The notes beneath the pieces are model-generated. The model was not told where the DNA came from. It did no database searches and saw nothing but the letters and a program-made list of their open reading frames with translations. 64,000 nt of DNA. Origin: Anoplolepis gracilipes. Lineage: Eukaryota; Arthropoda; Insecta; Hymenoptera; Formicidae. The stretch lies in NCBI RefSeq assembly GCF_047496725.1, contig NC_132985.1, positions 6,222,001-6,286,000 of the forward strand, in the 5' to 3' direction. A program made the translations under genes and the position numbers. Of this stretch, positions 51,829-63,232 are shown piece by piece; position 1 is the stretch's first letter, and every line of letters starts with the position of its first letter.

Positions 51829-53199
51829 GTAAAAGAGAAATCTTAGTTTAAAGAAAGTGTGCTTGTTATCCTGCATAAGAATAACACAAATGTCGATAAA
51901 AAAAGTTAATTGCATGAAAATAAGATCGAATGATTTAATATATAATTAATGTGTATGCACAAATGTATTGCGCGAAGCGCTGTATAAAAGTACAACGAAA
52001 GGGTTGCCCTCGTTCTTAAAAAGAAAAATGATTACAGCCATTTCTGTAATTACGTTATTACATAGTACGAAACAACTAACTTATCGCGCGCCCCGATGGT
52101 CTACATCATTTATTACTAATTCTGAATATTTGCTCTATAAATGCGTATATGCAAATTAAACGTTAACATACAAATAAGCATAAAAATTCAACATTTCAAT
52201 TAAAAAATAATAAATGACAAAAATCTGGAACAATTATTATTTAAGTTATAAATCGCATGGGGATGTGTGATTAAAATTGTCATTTAATTAGCGATTGCGA
52301 TTTAACTATAAAAGAACGCGCTTATCTATCTAGATCCTTTGCTTGATATTACACGGTTGTATGTAATTTGACATTTTCTAATTAATTGCAGTTTTTATCC
52401 ATGATCGAATTAACATATTGTATTCGCGTAGACAACATCAATATACACGGGTATATATCATGTATATACAATATATCTTGTTGTAAAATGCAAATTTCTC
52501 TCATAACAATTTAATGTTGAATTTTACGTTCCCCCTTTCAATTTACAACAAATTGGTCTGCCGATGTAATACTCGATATATCATTATCCTTTATTCAAAT
52601 TTTTTTTTACCTCACCGGAGCGCTGTCAGAGGGTTTCTATACTGAAAATATTCACAAATAAACGCGAATGGAAAAAGTGGATTCAATAGCATCATGTATG
52701 TTTCCTCGGAGCATATCTCACGTAGATTTGCAATACAATGCAATTCGTTCGATTACGTTTATCGATATTATGTTATCGTAAAATTGACGATTAATCCATT
52801 CTCTCGTTTTCATAAACACACTATATGCGAGGAAAAATTACTTTAGGAAAAAAAATTTATCGCTCACCCTCTTTCATCTGCAGATAATTTATTGCGAAAG
52901 TATTAACGCAATTAGCTGCAAATTATATAGGTTGCGAAATAAATCATGATACAATCGACAAGAAAATTCCGCGCGAAAAAAAAAAAAAAAAAAAAAGTAC
53001 AAACGATGTAGAATAAATCTCACAGAGAATCCGTTGGGGGTTATTATAAAATAAATAATTAAATAAATATGTATATATATAATATTATATATTACAAAGT
53101 ATAAAATATTATATATACATATATTATTTGATAAAAATAAATATTGATTTAAAAATATGTGAAATGTAAAAAAGTTGAAAATTGCAATCCGATAAATCC

Positions 53200-53720
53200 T
53201 GCCGTATACCTTCTGCGAGAATGAAACCCGATTTGGTTTATTTCCCATAAAGGGATTACTCGAGAAAATGATGATGGTTTGACCGAGGAACCGCGTTCTT
53301 CCCCAAGAATAGCTAAACTGCATCGGGTGATTCGCGATATATCGAAAGTTTCACGTCTCTCTTTCGCGTCGCCTTCTATTATAGCTAAATCCTTCAAATC
53401 GAAATCGATCGCGATACGATGCCGAGCTATACGATACGGGCGGGCACAGTGACTTTTACGATTCTATTTTAGGAGCGGGAGCGTTATTGGGGAAGGACCT
53501 CCGTGCGAGAGAGGAGGGCGGCTGTGTCTCCGATCGATCTCCTCTCTCGCCGGCTCGAGAAACCGCCACCAAGATTCACCACCTCCTCGCGTTCGCGCTA
53601 ACCTCCTTCTATTTTCTGCGGGTTCTCTCGAGTGCCAGTTCCTCGAGTAGAGTTTCGTGAGTTGCGTCGCTCGCGATCAATATCGCTTTTGTGACTTCTG
53701 TTCCGCAAGTCTTAAGGAGC
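53200..53720. other. CpG-containing block about 1 kb inside the giant intron
   Basis: It is GC-rich with CTCTCTCGCC- and CTCGAG-type words and no supported exon. It is the GC-richest segment near the intron's 5' end, a usual position for intronic enhancers; the role is a guess. Confidence 0.25.
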
Positions 53721-53859
53721 ACTCCACGTATACACCTACAATAGTTTCGTAGAATTCTAATTAAGTCAATGACTTGGGCGAAAAGATCTCGAAATTCTAG
53801 AAAATAAATATTCGCGCGCGAATATTTATTTAATATATTTATATATATATATATATGTA

Positions 53860-54468
53860 TTAATATTTATTTAATATAATTTAATTTTAATCTCGTTTTA
53901 ATACATATTATTTAATATTTAATAATATATTAAATAATATAATAAATAAATATATTATATTTGTTTTAATATTAATTATGCAACTTGATCAGATTGAAAA
54001 TAATTTTTCCCTCATCAACGCAAGTCCATTTTTATCAGAGCTACAAAATGAAATTATCTTATATCTCTTCATATAGAGTGTGCATTATATTTATATAAAT
54101 GGCGTTTTCTTTCTAAGAAGATTGTATTTATTCAAAAAGGTCTTGAGAACAATTTTATATTTATATTTTATATTTTAATATAATTTACTTTTAATCTGGT
54201 TTTAATATATAGTATTTAGTATATATTTAATAATATATTAAATAATATGTAATAAATAAATAAATATATTATATTTGTTTTATAATATTAATTATGCAAC
54301 TTGATCAGATTGAAAATAATTTTTCCCTCATCAACGCAAGTCCATTTTTATCAGAGCTACAAAATATAATTAGCTTATATCTCTCCATATATAGTGTGCA
54401 TTATATTTATATAAATGGCGTTTTCTTTCTAAGAGGATTGTGTTTATTCAAAAAGGTCTTGAGAAAAA
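53860..54468. repeat. Tandem duplication next to a semaphorin exon (offset 316 bp)
   Basis: The segment around 53978 recurs around 54294. Both contain ATGCAACTTGATCAGATTGA, TCATCAACGCAAGTCCATTT and AAATGGCGTTTTCTTTCTAA. Copies differ at a few sites: the ATG-led frame stops early in the first copy but runs 71 codons in the second, so I do not call it a gene. The second copy ends about 190 bp from the exon at 54657. Confidence 0.85.
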
Positions 54469-54656
54469 AAGAGCTTGGTATATCGTTAGTAGCTCTCTTT
54501 TATAGATGACTGCGACGATTTTTGAAATATGGTCAGCCAAAGGGAAAAAGATTAGAGAAGCGCGAGGCTATTTAAATCTTCCTGTCGGTCCTCCAATTTA
54601 AATCATTCTTTGTCGAGCTCTTGGTATTGGAAACGGTTATATAGCGTTACACTCAC

Positions 54657-54708
54657 CTGGTCGACGATCTCCGTTAGGTCGTGCAGACTTATGTTGTAAA
54701 TGGCGTTC
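54657..54708 (-). CDS. Sema1a: Class 1 semaphorin, short internal coding exon
   Basis: This 52-bp exon lies between a TTTTGCAG acceptor and a GACCAG|GTGAGT donor. Its first base completes the Arg codon begun in the previous exon; 17 codons follow, giving NAIYNISLHDLTEIVDQ. Joined to the upstream exon the protein reads ...LIGARNAIYNISLHDLTE, a block typical of class 1 semaphorins: the Gly-Ala-Arg-Asn turn, then the YN-SL-DLTE strand of the first propeller blade. N-I-S is a potential glycosylation site. Entry phase is 2 and exit phase 0, so skipping this exon would shift the frame. It is separated by only 1.29 kb from the upstream exon but by about 37 kb from the next one. A tandem duplication (53860-54468) ends about 190 bp inside the giant intron, beyond the donor. 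The donor is close to consensus. Confidence 0.92.
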
Positions 54709-55139
54709 CTGCAAAACGAAACGAGAGCGTTAAATCCTACCCATAAATCGTGCTCGTAATCTCTGCGCTTCGCGCGCATCTCCGTGTCGACAATGTCGAA
54801 TTGAAGTGCGAGTAAGCACATTAGTAATTACATAAGGGGATAAGTATCGGAAAAAGAAACGAGACGGATTTAGAAAATGCGTAATAAAAATAAGTTCCAA
54901 GTATATTAAAAAAAAAAAAAAAAGAAGAGGTGTAGAAATAATTGAGATATGATTCTCACAAATCTTTTGGATATAAAGTTGCATGCGCGAAAGAAATGAA
55001 AGTGCGAAAAGATAAATCAAGCGAAAAAAAATTGAAGGGACGAAATTGGAGTCGTAAAAGATCCCAGCTATATATCTCCAACGTAATTGATTTTACGACT
55101 CACGAACATTGTGCTGACCGTTGGCGGGAAACGTTAATC

Positions 55140-55143
<4 letters not shown>

Positions 55144-55170
<27 letters not shown>
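55144..55170. repeat. A27 run
   Basis: A run in the 1.3 kb semaphorin intron. Confidence 0.95.
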
Positions 55171-55182
55171 TTAAATTATTTT

Positions 55183-55464
55183 TTGATCGGTATCAAATTT
55201 CCATTAGCCAATGTATTTGTATCAGATTCCGCGGAAAGATATGCTTTTGATCTCCTGTCCCGCAGCTTCACTCTCAACCAGATTGATAAAATAATATCAG
55301 AAAATAGAGAAGCTGCACGCACACACCGCAGAATGACAAGAGGAAGGACGCTCTTCGAAATACAAGATAAATTTTTGAACGAAAGTCCTCTTTGTGTTTT
55401 GCATCAATTCGCTGGTGGTTCAATAACAAGATTCTCCCTTTTTGTTGCTTTTCAACCAATTTGA
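55183..55464 (+). other. Unrecognised 93-codon ORF in the short intron
   Basis: The frame starts MIGIKFPLANVFVSDSAERY just after an A27 run, antisense to the semaphorin gene. It has mixed composition and no transmembrane or signal sequence. It may be chance or transposon-derived. Confidence 0.15.
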
Positions 55465-56000
55465 AATCGCGTTTTCAAAATAAAAACGTTAAAGGACACG
55501 AATCATATTATAAACAGCTAAAAGTAAAGATTTTTTTTTTTTTTCAAAATCTGAACGCTGGAGATGCAGATAAAAAAAATATCATATCTTGCAATTAAAT
55601 TCCGAGCAAGTTTTAATGAAACTTTCTTTGGAAACTTATTTTTAACAAGATAAATTAATGTTAAAAATCGAAATTATATTCCAGAAAATTTTCACTAAAC
55701 TGGTTAACGAGAGAAGCGTGGCCGAGGAATTTCCTAAGTGCCCACCCGATATATTGTCTTCGAATACGAATAAATCGCGCTAAATAACTTCTCTGCCTGC
55801 TACTGTATTGCTGTGATGCTGCGTCACTCGCGTTGCTGATGTGTAATCGAATGAATGACTGGGCCCGTCAGCCACTTGGGGCTCGTGGCATCACATATAA
55901 TAAAGCAGAGTCTAGCCGATGACTATCTCATTTATATAAGCCCCTGTGAGTAACACGAGGGGACGACGCACGGCAAAGAATCGAATCATGTAACAATTAC

Positions 56001-56097
56001 CTGGCACCAATCAGGATTGAGGTTGCCGCACGTTCTAGGAGTTTGAAGTGCTCCACGTGGCTTTCATTGCCCAGAAACCGCTGGCCAATCACCTCAC
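56001..56097 (-). CDS. Sema1a: Class 1 semaphorin, internal coding exon (N-terminal Sema domain)
   Basis: This is the first visible exon of a semaphorin gene on the minus strand. Read in reverse complement it follows a TTACAG acceptor and ends at a GCCAG|GTAATT donor. It carries the last two bases of one codon, 31 full codons and the first two bases of an Arg codon (entry phase 1, exit phase 2). The product begins EVIGQRFLGNESHVEHFKLL and ends SILIGA. In class 1 semaphorins this segment, with its RFLGNESH-DHFKLLE pattern, forms the first strands of the seven-bladed Sema propeller, the extracellular part that contacts plexin. The N-E-S triplet is a potential N-glycosylation site. The 97-bp exon has no stop in frame and joins cleanly to the next exon at 54708. 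The preceding exon, with signal peptide and mature N-terminus, was not found up to 64000. The first exon bases (GTGAGG) after CAG look like a donor site themselves. Family assignment is firm; choosing Sema1a over a close class 1 paralogue is an inference. Confidence 0.92.
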
Positions 56098-56607
56098 CTG
56101 TAACGAAAGAAGAGGCGTTTCGTTAAATTTCCGAACGAATGAAAATATCGAAAAAAATATTTATAAATAACATAACATATTCAGTATATTTTTATTTAAA
56201 GTACTTGTATAATATTTATATATTTATCGAGAAAAAAAATGTTGGCTCATTTTCCTAGAAAAATCTAACAATAAGTGATGATGTCAAGACTAATGCAAGC
56301 CGTTAGACAGGTATTCATGTTACACACAATATGTAAAATATACTCTCCTTGCAATATTATATAACATAATTATACGTAATTTTTAAATTTTCATTTCAAA
56401 ATTTCATAATTTGAAATTGATTCTTTTCGTAACGAAAACTGAGAGACGCCATCTCTCAATTTTCAACATTGTGTCGCAAATGTCAAGACGAACTCCCATT
56501 GCAAATTAAACCCCGGCAAGATCTGAGATACCCTGTAGAATCCACAACGGAAACGCGGTATAACGACCGCCGACAGAAGAACTTGTTACGATAAGCGGCG
56601 GGAATAA

Positions 56608-56660
56608 AAAGAGGGAGGGTGAGAGACGGAGGAGGGAGGGGGGGCAGGGGGCAGGGGGAG
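56608..56660 (+). other. G-rich purine tract with quadruplex potential
   Basis: Almost pure purine, with several runs of 3 to 9 G separated by 1-3 bases (for example CAGGGGGCAGGGGGAGG). It lies in the intron upstream of the exon at 56001, about 0.5 kb away. Confidence 0.6.
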
Positions 56661-56766
56661 GAGAAGATGCAGAGAAGATATATCCAGGAAGCACGTGTAA
56701 AAGAGTGTAAGGGAAGAGTATCTCTTAGCCTTTAGTCGACGATAAAGCGCCCGCGCCTACTTTGTG

Positions 56767-56786
56767 GCTGCAGCAGCAGCAGCAGC
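56767..56786. repeat. (GCA)n trinucleotide repeat
   Basis: About six GCA units after TTTGTGGCT, in noncoding sequence. Confidence 0.95.
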
Positions 56787-57705
56787 ACAAGCTCTGCATC
56801 CGATTCTCTCCCATCCCCCTAGTTTCCCCTCCCCTCCCCCCCACCGAGAGACACTACTCCCTGTCGTTTTCACGACCCTTTCTTCTCCATCCACCTACGA
56901 CTGCCGGTACGAGAGTGCTCTTTCCTCTGATATTCCACGTTATGTTTTTTCACTTACGTATATGCATTCGTATTATAGGGCATGTATCGAGAAATGAAGA
57001 AAGATAAGAAGAAAGGAGAGAGAGAGGGGAGAGAGAGAACATTTGATCTTTTATATGTCAATGTAACGTCGAGTATTCTTGTAGAATAAAATTCTTTGCA
57101 AAACTTTTTTAGTTGGAGAGACAATTTTCCATACATAATAAATTATTAATTCTTGTCTAATAAGAAAATTATCGTGTTTATAAATTAAAAAAGAAAAAAG
57201 GATTAAATAAAAGTTAGGTATGTACTCTTAAAATATGCTTCTTTTATTGTTGCCGTCGTTAATATCTTCTTAATTATTTTTTTAATATACTATAAATTAG
57301 ATGCTTGTTACTAGAGGATAAATCACTTTCTTATAGATGTTAAAAGTTAATAAAATTAATATAATTTTTTATACGCATTTTTATAAAGCACGAAATATAA
57401 TGACATCTATTTATGAATATTGAGGAAAAGAAAGGTTTTTCAAGTACTTGAAATCGTTGTAACAAAAACTTGCCGTTTTTATTGAGCAAGTATGTGAAAT
57501 TGCGCGGATCAGTTTTCCGATACGTTAATCGGCTCAGACATCCTCGTGTCATTGATCTATTCTCTCTATTCGTAAAAGCAGACTGTCGTCGAGATCCATA
57601 AGAGCTTAAGAATAATCTTACTTGCGACGCATATGATTGCCACAGAAGGGACAGCTATTTTTCGCATAGCTATTCTCACTCAATGCGTCTCGCTTTACAA
57701 TAGTA

Positions 57706-57707
<2 letters not shown>

Positions 57708-57738
<31 letters not shown>
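57708..57738. repeat. A31 run
   Basis: Uninterrupted A run. Confidence 0.95.
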
Positions 57739-57740
<2 letters not shown>

Positions 57741-57979
57741 TAACAGACCGTAAAGCAGGAAAATCCTTCCGATCGGCTTTCTTTCCATTTCGATGGCTTA
57801 GGAGAATTTTTAGTTCGTTCCGTAGAACGTATTCCACAATACATTTCTCTTTTTTTTTCATGTCAAATTTGCTGCTCTGTCTAGAGAGATGAAAGATTCA
57901 TGTGTGAAGGGAAACAAATAATGTGATTATTCAATGAAAAATCACTTTATTCGTTTTATGTATAACGAATAGACTTTCA

Positions 57980-58544
57980 CAAAATGTCTATTCAAATTTT
58001 GTAAAATAATTGTAATGTAAAATAATGTAAAATAATTCTCGGAAAATTTCCTGACCTTCTAGATATTTATGTTTATTATTCAAGATAAAGATAGCATTTT
58101 CAAAATGTTTTTTATGCAATTTTCTTAAATATATTTTTTTTTTATTGTACGCGTTTTCTAATACTTTTCACTTCGTACAAAAGAAAAACACAGAGCCACT
58201 TAAATTTCAAGTGCTAGATTTGCAACTGAAAAAACTGAACGGTTTTTATTAAGATCAAAATTTTTAACCTCCGTAACACTTTGGTTTTTTATCGTTAAAA
58301 ATTAAAATAAAGAATGTATTGGATATTCAATATTATTCAATATTTTATTAAGACAAAGAATGTATAAATAGAGAAATATATATTTGTAATTTATAGTAAG
58401 AGCAAAATTATCGAACAGAGAATTTTTAAAAATATTTCTTGAGTTTCATAATAAAATTTCATGGGAATTCTCTGATTTCTCCAGATACAAAAAATCCTCT
58501 GAGAATACCAGACTTTTCATTTTTCCAGGAAGTATACACTCCGT
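57980..58544 (+). mobile_element. Dispersed 0.5-kb repeat, copy M (both ends)
   Basis: The left end is ACAAAATGTCTATTCAAATT and the right end is TTTTCCAGGAAGTATACACT. It is the only copy found upstream of the first visible semaphorin exon, in the same orientation as the rest. Confidence 0.75.
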
Positions 58545-60719
58545 TCGATATGAAGTTTATTCATGTCCGGAAATTATCTCCAACTAAACTAGGTAACTGA
58601 ATACAACGTCCCAAGAAATTGTTGATAAAGTCGTGCGAGAAAGTTCTTTGATCCCAAAATTGCTCGTAATTGTACATACATATATCTATAATCCTCTAGG
58701 ATCATATAATTCTATCCATCATTCGTGTGAATAAAATACCAGGCGAAATATGTTCTAAACTCATTTGCAAGGCGAACATATTTTCCTTCACTTTGGTATT
58801 ACGTTTACCTTAATTTTGATAGCGTTGTTTTTTCTATGGAATCGCGATGCATATGGATGCACTTGCTAGCTACAATTCTAGCGTAAGTACGGATGCATAC
58901 ATACATATATATGCATACATGTATTGTAATCACGGGGAGGAGAATAAGTTTGGCACGCGCCAACTTTTACGACGTAATTTCTTATTCCCGAGCGTCGTCG
59001 CCGCCTCTGATCGGCACGCGACTCATGTAGATAACGATCAAATTTCGTCCCGAGAATATACAAATAATGTGTCGAAATTATATTTAATGTCTCTTATCAA
59101 AAAAAAAAAAAAAAAAAAAATTATTAAATGTAGCTAATGTATAGCTAATATTTTTATTGACGAAAAATCGATGCTAAATCCGTGATTAAAGTAACGTTTA
59201 GTGATTGCAAGACACCTTGTATACAAATCGCGTATACAGATGATACACGAAGACCGTTGGTATGGATAAACGAAATTGACTTCTCGACGAGTCGAGTCAT
59301 TTTCGAAACGTGTATTGATATCGGCTCGCGGCTTACGAATCCTGATTCGCATTGACTCGAATCAATTTTCTTGGCTGGTCGATGCTTATCGACACAACTC
59401 TGCTTCCTCTATCAATGTTCGGTTCGTGATCGATTGAGGGAGAGCTACGTTCGTTTAATTTTCATCGCGTAACTATCATCGTGGATCCCTGATTGGAAGT
59501 AGAACACGCGATCGCAAGATTTCGATTCATGATTTTCTGCCAAGTCTCGAAATCGATAATTAAAATCATTATGTTTAATACATAAGCTAGAAATTACAAG
59601 AGAGATAGAAACGAGAAAAGATGATTCTGTAGAAAGAAACAATCAAATTGTAAATTGTAATTTTTTTACAATAAAATAATTATATAAAATTATATAAAAT
59701 CATTTTTTTAATAAAATGTATATTATTTTAATTTTGAATTTGCTATAATTTTGATATTCTGGAAACTGCTGTCAAGTTGACGATATATAAAATAAAAATA
59801 AAAACACTTTGAAATTATTTAAATTTGAAGAGAGAAAAAGAAATTAATTTCTTTAATCTTCTCGGTTTAATTTTCTCGAAAACAAAAAATTTTTAATATT
59901 TTAGTCTACAATTTTAATTTATTTTTTCAAGGAAATTATCTTCTGGATTATATCACGCAATTATATGAGCCTATTTTATTCGATAAAGAATGATTATATT
60001 AACATATTTATAACATGTTCATAAAAATATATATTCATGACATATATATTTATATAATAACATAGTATTATATTATATATTTATATAATAACATAGTAAG
60101 AGAGAAAGAGAAAAAAATATGCTATAATAATAAACATTTTTGTAGCAATAATAACTCTGTTTCGCCAAAAGTTAAATTATAATATTATTTAAGAAAATGT
60201 TTCGACTGATAAAAGAAAATTAATGTAGTAATATAAATAAAATAGTTAAAAATTGTATGACGTATGTATTATACAAATGGGAATGTAAACACAAGAAGAT
60301 GGTTTCTAATCGATTCCAATTGTTAGATATGAGGCGATCTCTTTTATACACACACACATAACATAATGCTTCAAAGTGCATTACTTCTAATGCTGTATTG
60401 AAAGTTTTGTCGGTTTACAGTTACTTCAGTTACTTTGCACTTTCATATCTTCTCTTTTTCTTTCAAGCTATTTGCTTTTCATAGGAAGATTCTGTTTCAA
60501 TTTTTGAGAATAAGCGATTTACGCTTTATCATGCGGTACAAATATAATTTGTATTCAAATATAGTCAAGATAAATGTTACATTTCTTACACGCATACACA
60601 TACAAATTTATAAATAAATACAAAATTAAGTAAATAGGCAATATAAATGCAAACATATTTTTTTTTTAATTTGAAAGAGTCCTCTATAATGATAAACAAA
60701 TTACACACATGGATAAATA

Positions 60720-60772
60720 AATATTAAAAATACTTTAGCCGATGAAAATATTAAAAATACTTTAGCCGTTCA
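60720..60772. repeat. Short tandem duplication (28-bp unit, two copies)
   Basis: ATATTAAAAATACTTTAGCC occurs twice in a row, followed by GATG and GTTC respectively. Confidence 0.85.
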
Positions 60773-61980
60773 AAATCGTCAATAGAAGATTTGACGTAAA
60801 AAAAACAAAATAAAACAAAAAAAAAAAAAAAAAAAAAGTAAAATAATATAAAAGGTAAAATAAAAAAAAATGTAAAAAAATCCAGCTTAATGCAATTTAT
60901 ATTCAAGTCGAATGCACACAAATTATGTGTATATGTACATGTATGTATGTAGGTATACACGATTCATGAACCGAATCTCACACACGTAGAAAATAAACTT
61001 TTATTTATCCTATAATTTTATTTTAATAATATGACTCCACATAATTTCGCCGTGTTATTTCACTTAAGCCGCTAAATACAAAATATATACCTACTCTCAC
61101 AGATATTTGCATTTATATTGGCTTATTATACGCGCGGCCTGTATTACTCAGCGGAGCACCACCTGCACCATCGTCACCTTTATCCTACGGTTATTCTACT
61201 TGGCACATTTTTTCGCAATCGATACGTTTTCAGTAAAGAGTTTAACGCAGCTGATCGAGCAGCGGATATAATTTTTTCAGCCACAATCCAAACGTCCACA
61301 AACAATGTGAACAAACTATTGTTAGTCTTTAGAGCTGATAATTATAATTACCGTCTATTAGCATAATGAGTTCCATCGATATCGAAAGCTTTAACTCCCA
61401 TTCATACGAGAATGACATCGTACATAAAACAATCTTAAAATTTTAAACTTTTTTTCATCTACGCACATATAGTTTTAAAAATTAAAATTAAATTTATATT
61501 TTATATAAATTAACATACTTTTGTTAATACAGTTTAATAAAGGAGAAAAGATGATGTAATTAAAGATAAGGAAAATTATTCAGCATGAATTATTGTAATA
61601 TTATAATACAAAAGCTTAATTCCGACTTTCTTCCGAAGCTCTTTTTTTCACGTGAATAAAAATGAAATAATATTTCGTATATATTTAGAATTATTTTATT
61701 TCAAGTTGTATTAATCGTTTTATTTTCTCTTGTTAAGAATATAATACTTTTATTCATGTATATCTTACTGTATCTTTTTGTTTATGCATTTTTCAGTCAT
61801 TTAAAGATTTTTCTTTTACAAAAACTCTATAGATTTTAACTTATTAGGGAATAAAATTTTAAAGATGACCTTCCCTGATGCGTTCGCTGAGGAAATTTTT
61901 TCTGATCAAAAGAATTATAGACGAAAGATAATCCATTAGATTATAATCACCTTGTGATAAACATAAATATCATTCTTATG

Positions 61981-62009
61981 AAAAAAAAAAAAAAAAAAAA
62001 AAAAAAAAA
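61981..62009. repeat. A29 run
   Basis: Uninterrupted A run. Confidence 0.95.
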
Positions 62010-62269
62010 CAAATAAATATTTCTTTTTTATATGCTTTAATTTTAGCTAATTTTTTTCTCATTGCAATTATTAATTTTGTTATCGCTGAAAAAGATGTAA
62101 TTACAGACTAATTAACGGCAGAAAGGTAACAATTTCTTTTTTTCTCGTGTGCGACACAAAATTAAACCGTTGGCAGTTTAAGTTCGAGGGAAAAACATTT
62201 TATAATAGATGTCGATTTTCTATATAATGAAAAATATTTACTTTTATTATCCTGTCAATCTATTGTCCA

Positions 62270-62700
62270 CGTGGTAGATAGTTGGTGTCAAGCCTGCTCG
62301 GCAGAATCTCAGTCGATCCAAGCCCCGAGCCATCTTTGGAGCTCGATTGTCGGCGACGCGCGACGTGCAGTGCCTATCTACCGATCTATCACTGTGGTAA
62401 TTAAGTCAAACAAAGGCAAGCGTGACGATCGATTCGGCCGTGCGGCAGCGACAAAATGTCACGTCGCTGTTCCCTCTGCTTCGTGCACGTCGGATAAAAC
62501 AGCCTCGCTCGATATTACTGAGGTTAAATATCGCGAGACAAGTCGCGCCACGGCAAGACGAGCATTAAACGCTTGTCTTACATATCTGTCTTCCACTACT
62601 ACTGTTACCTGCTGCTACTACTACTACTACTACTACCACCGCTAATACTCTTAACGTAAATTTTATATCGACATCTCGAACATTGTGCGCGCGCGTGACG
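62270..62700. other. CpG-containing island with CTA microsatellite
   Basis: A 124-codon plus-strand frame covers it, but the last part is the CTA repeat (62614-62637) and the rest matches nothing I recognise. A promoter or 5' untranslated exon of the semaphorin gene could lie here; there is no direct proof. Confidence 0.25.
62614..62637. repeat. (CTA)n trinucleotide repeat
   Basis: Eight CTA units followed by CCACC. Confidence 0.95.
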
Positions 62701-63007
62701 CAAAGATTCTAATTTTCCGGGGAAGTGTTTCTATCTTTACGTAAATATTATGCAGGTAGATAAGCACTTTGCAAGAGGAACCATAAAAGAAATAAACTTT
62801 CCTTAAAAACAAAAGATAAAGAAAATAAAATTTTAAATGTCCCGAATTTTAAAACTTGCAACATTAAAATATCAAGAAAGTTTTACTTACTCTTATATAT
62901 GTATGTATGTATAAGCGGCGGAAATTTATCAAAACACTTGATATTAAAATAATTCAGATAATTTAAATTTAAGGTTAGATTAAAATCGCTAGTACTTGAT
63001 TATAAAA

Positions 63008-63232
63008 GACAGCAGTATAATTAAAAACGACCAAACTAGCCAATAATTCTTTATTTAATAACACGACGTTTCGACCATCTGATTGTGGTCCTTTTCAAGT
63101 GTCACTAAAAGACAAAAGTTACAAATGAATACAAAATTAATAATAAATTCAATACAGTGCAGACAATAAAACGTCGTGTTATTAAATAAAGAATTATTGG
63201 CTAGTTTGGTCGTTTTTAATTATACTGTTGTC
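63008..63232. mobile_element. 59-bp perfect inverted repeat with Penelope/hammerhead-like spacer
   Basis: 63013-63071 and 63169-63227 are perfect reverse complements (59 bp), extending about five more pairs after one mismatch. The 97-bp spacer on the minus strand contains GACCA-loop-TGGTC followed by GAAACGTC and preceded by CTTGAAAAG. That order resembles the stem II / GAAA part of hammerhead motifs carried by Penelope-like retroelements. No reverse-transcriptase sequence is present. Confidence 0.5.

Larger units (their letters stand above)
17567..54656 (-). other. Giant phase-0 intron of the semaphorin gene (about 37.1 kb)
   Basis: The donor is GTGAGT at 54656-54651 and the acceptor is TTTCAG ending at 17567, both read on the minus strand. 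No convincing additional exon was seen inside. It holds most copies of the dispersed 0.5-kb repeat family, the TTAA element, both foldback elements, four tandem duplications, the G-quadruplex motifs and several CpG-containing islands. Very long early introns are common in neuronal guidance genes and often hold enhancers; that role is inferred here. Confidence 0.88.
54709..56000 (-). other. Short phase-2 intron of the semaphorin gene (1.29 kb)
   Basis: The donor is GTAATT at 56000-55995 and the acceptor is TTTTGCAG ending at 54709. It contains an A-run at 55144-55170. Immediately beyond is an unrecognised 93-codon plus-strand ORF (55183-55464) with no family resemblance I can name and no sign of splicing. 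About 55700-55960 is a GC-richer unique block next to the upstream exon. Confidence 0.88.

Noticed and set aside
52889..53323. 144-codon minus-strand frame
   Set aside because: It runs through an A-run and AT-rich sequence, giving Phe/Ile/Tyr-rich low complexity.
54294..54509. 71-codon plus-strand frame in the second tandem unit
   Set aside because: The paralogous unit has an early stop, and the frame is AT-driven; no selection for coding is visible.
56762..57007. Two overlapping frames over the GCA repeat
   Set aside because: They are produced by the trinucleotide repeat and pyrimidine-rich sequence; no conserved protein.
62271..62645. 124-codon plus-strand frame
   Set aside because: It ends in the CTA microsatellite (poly-Tyr), has no recognisable domain, and lies opposite to the gene strand.
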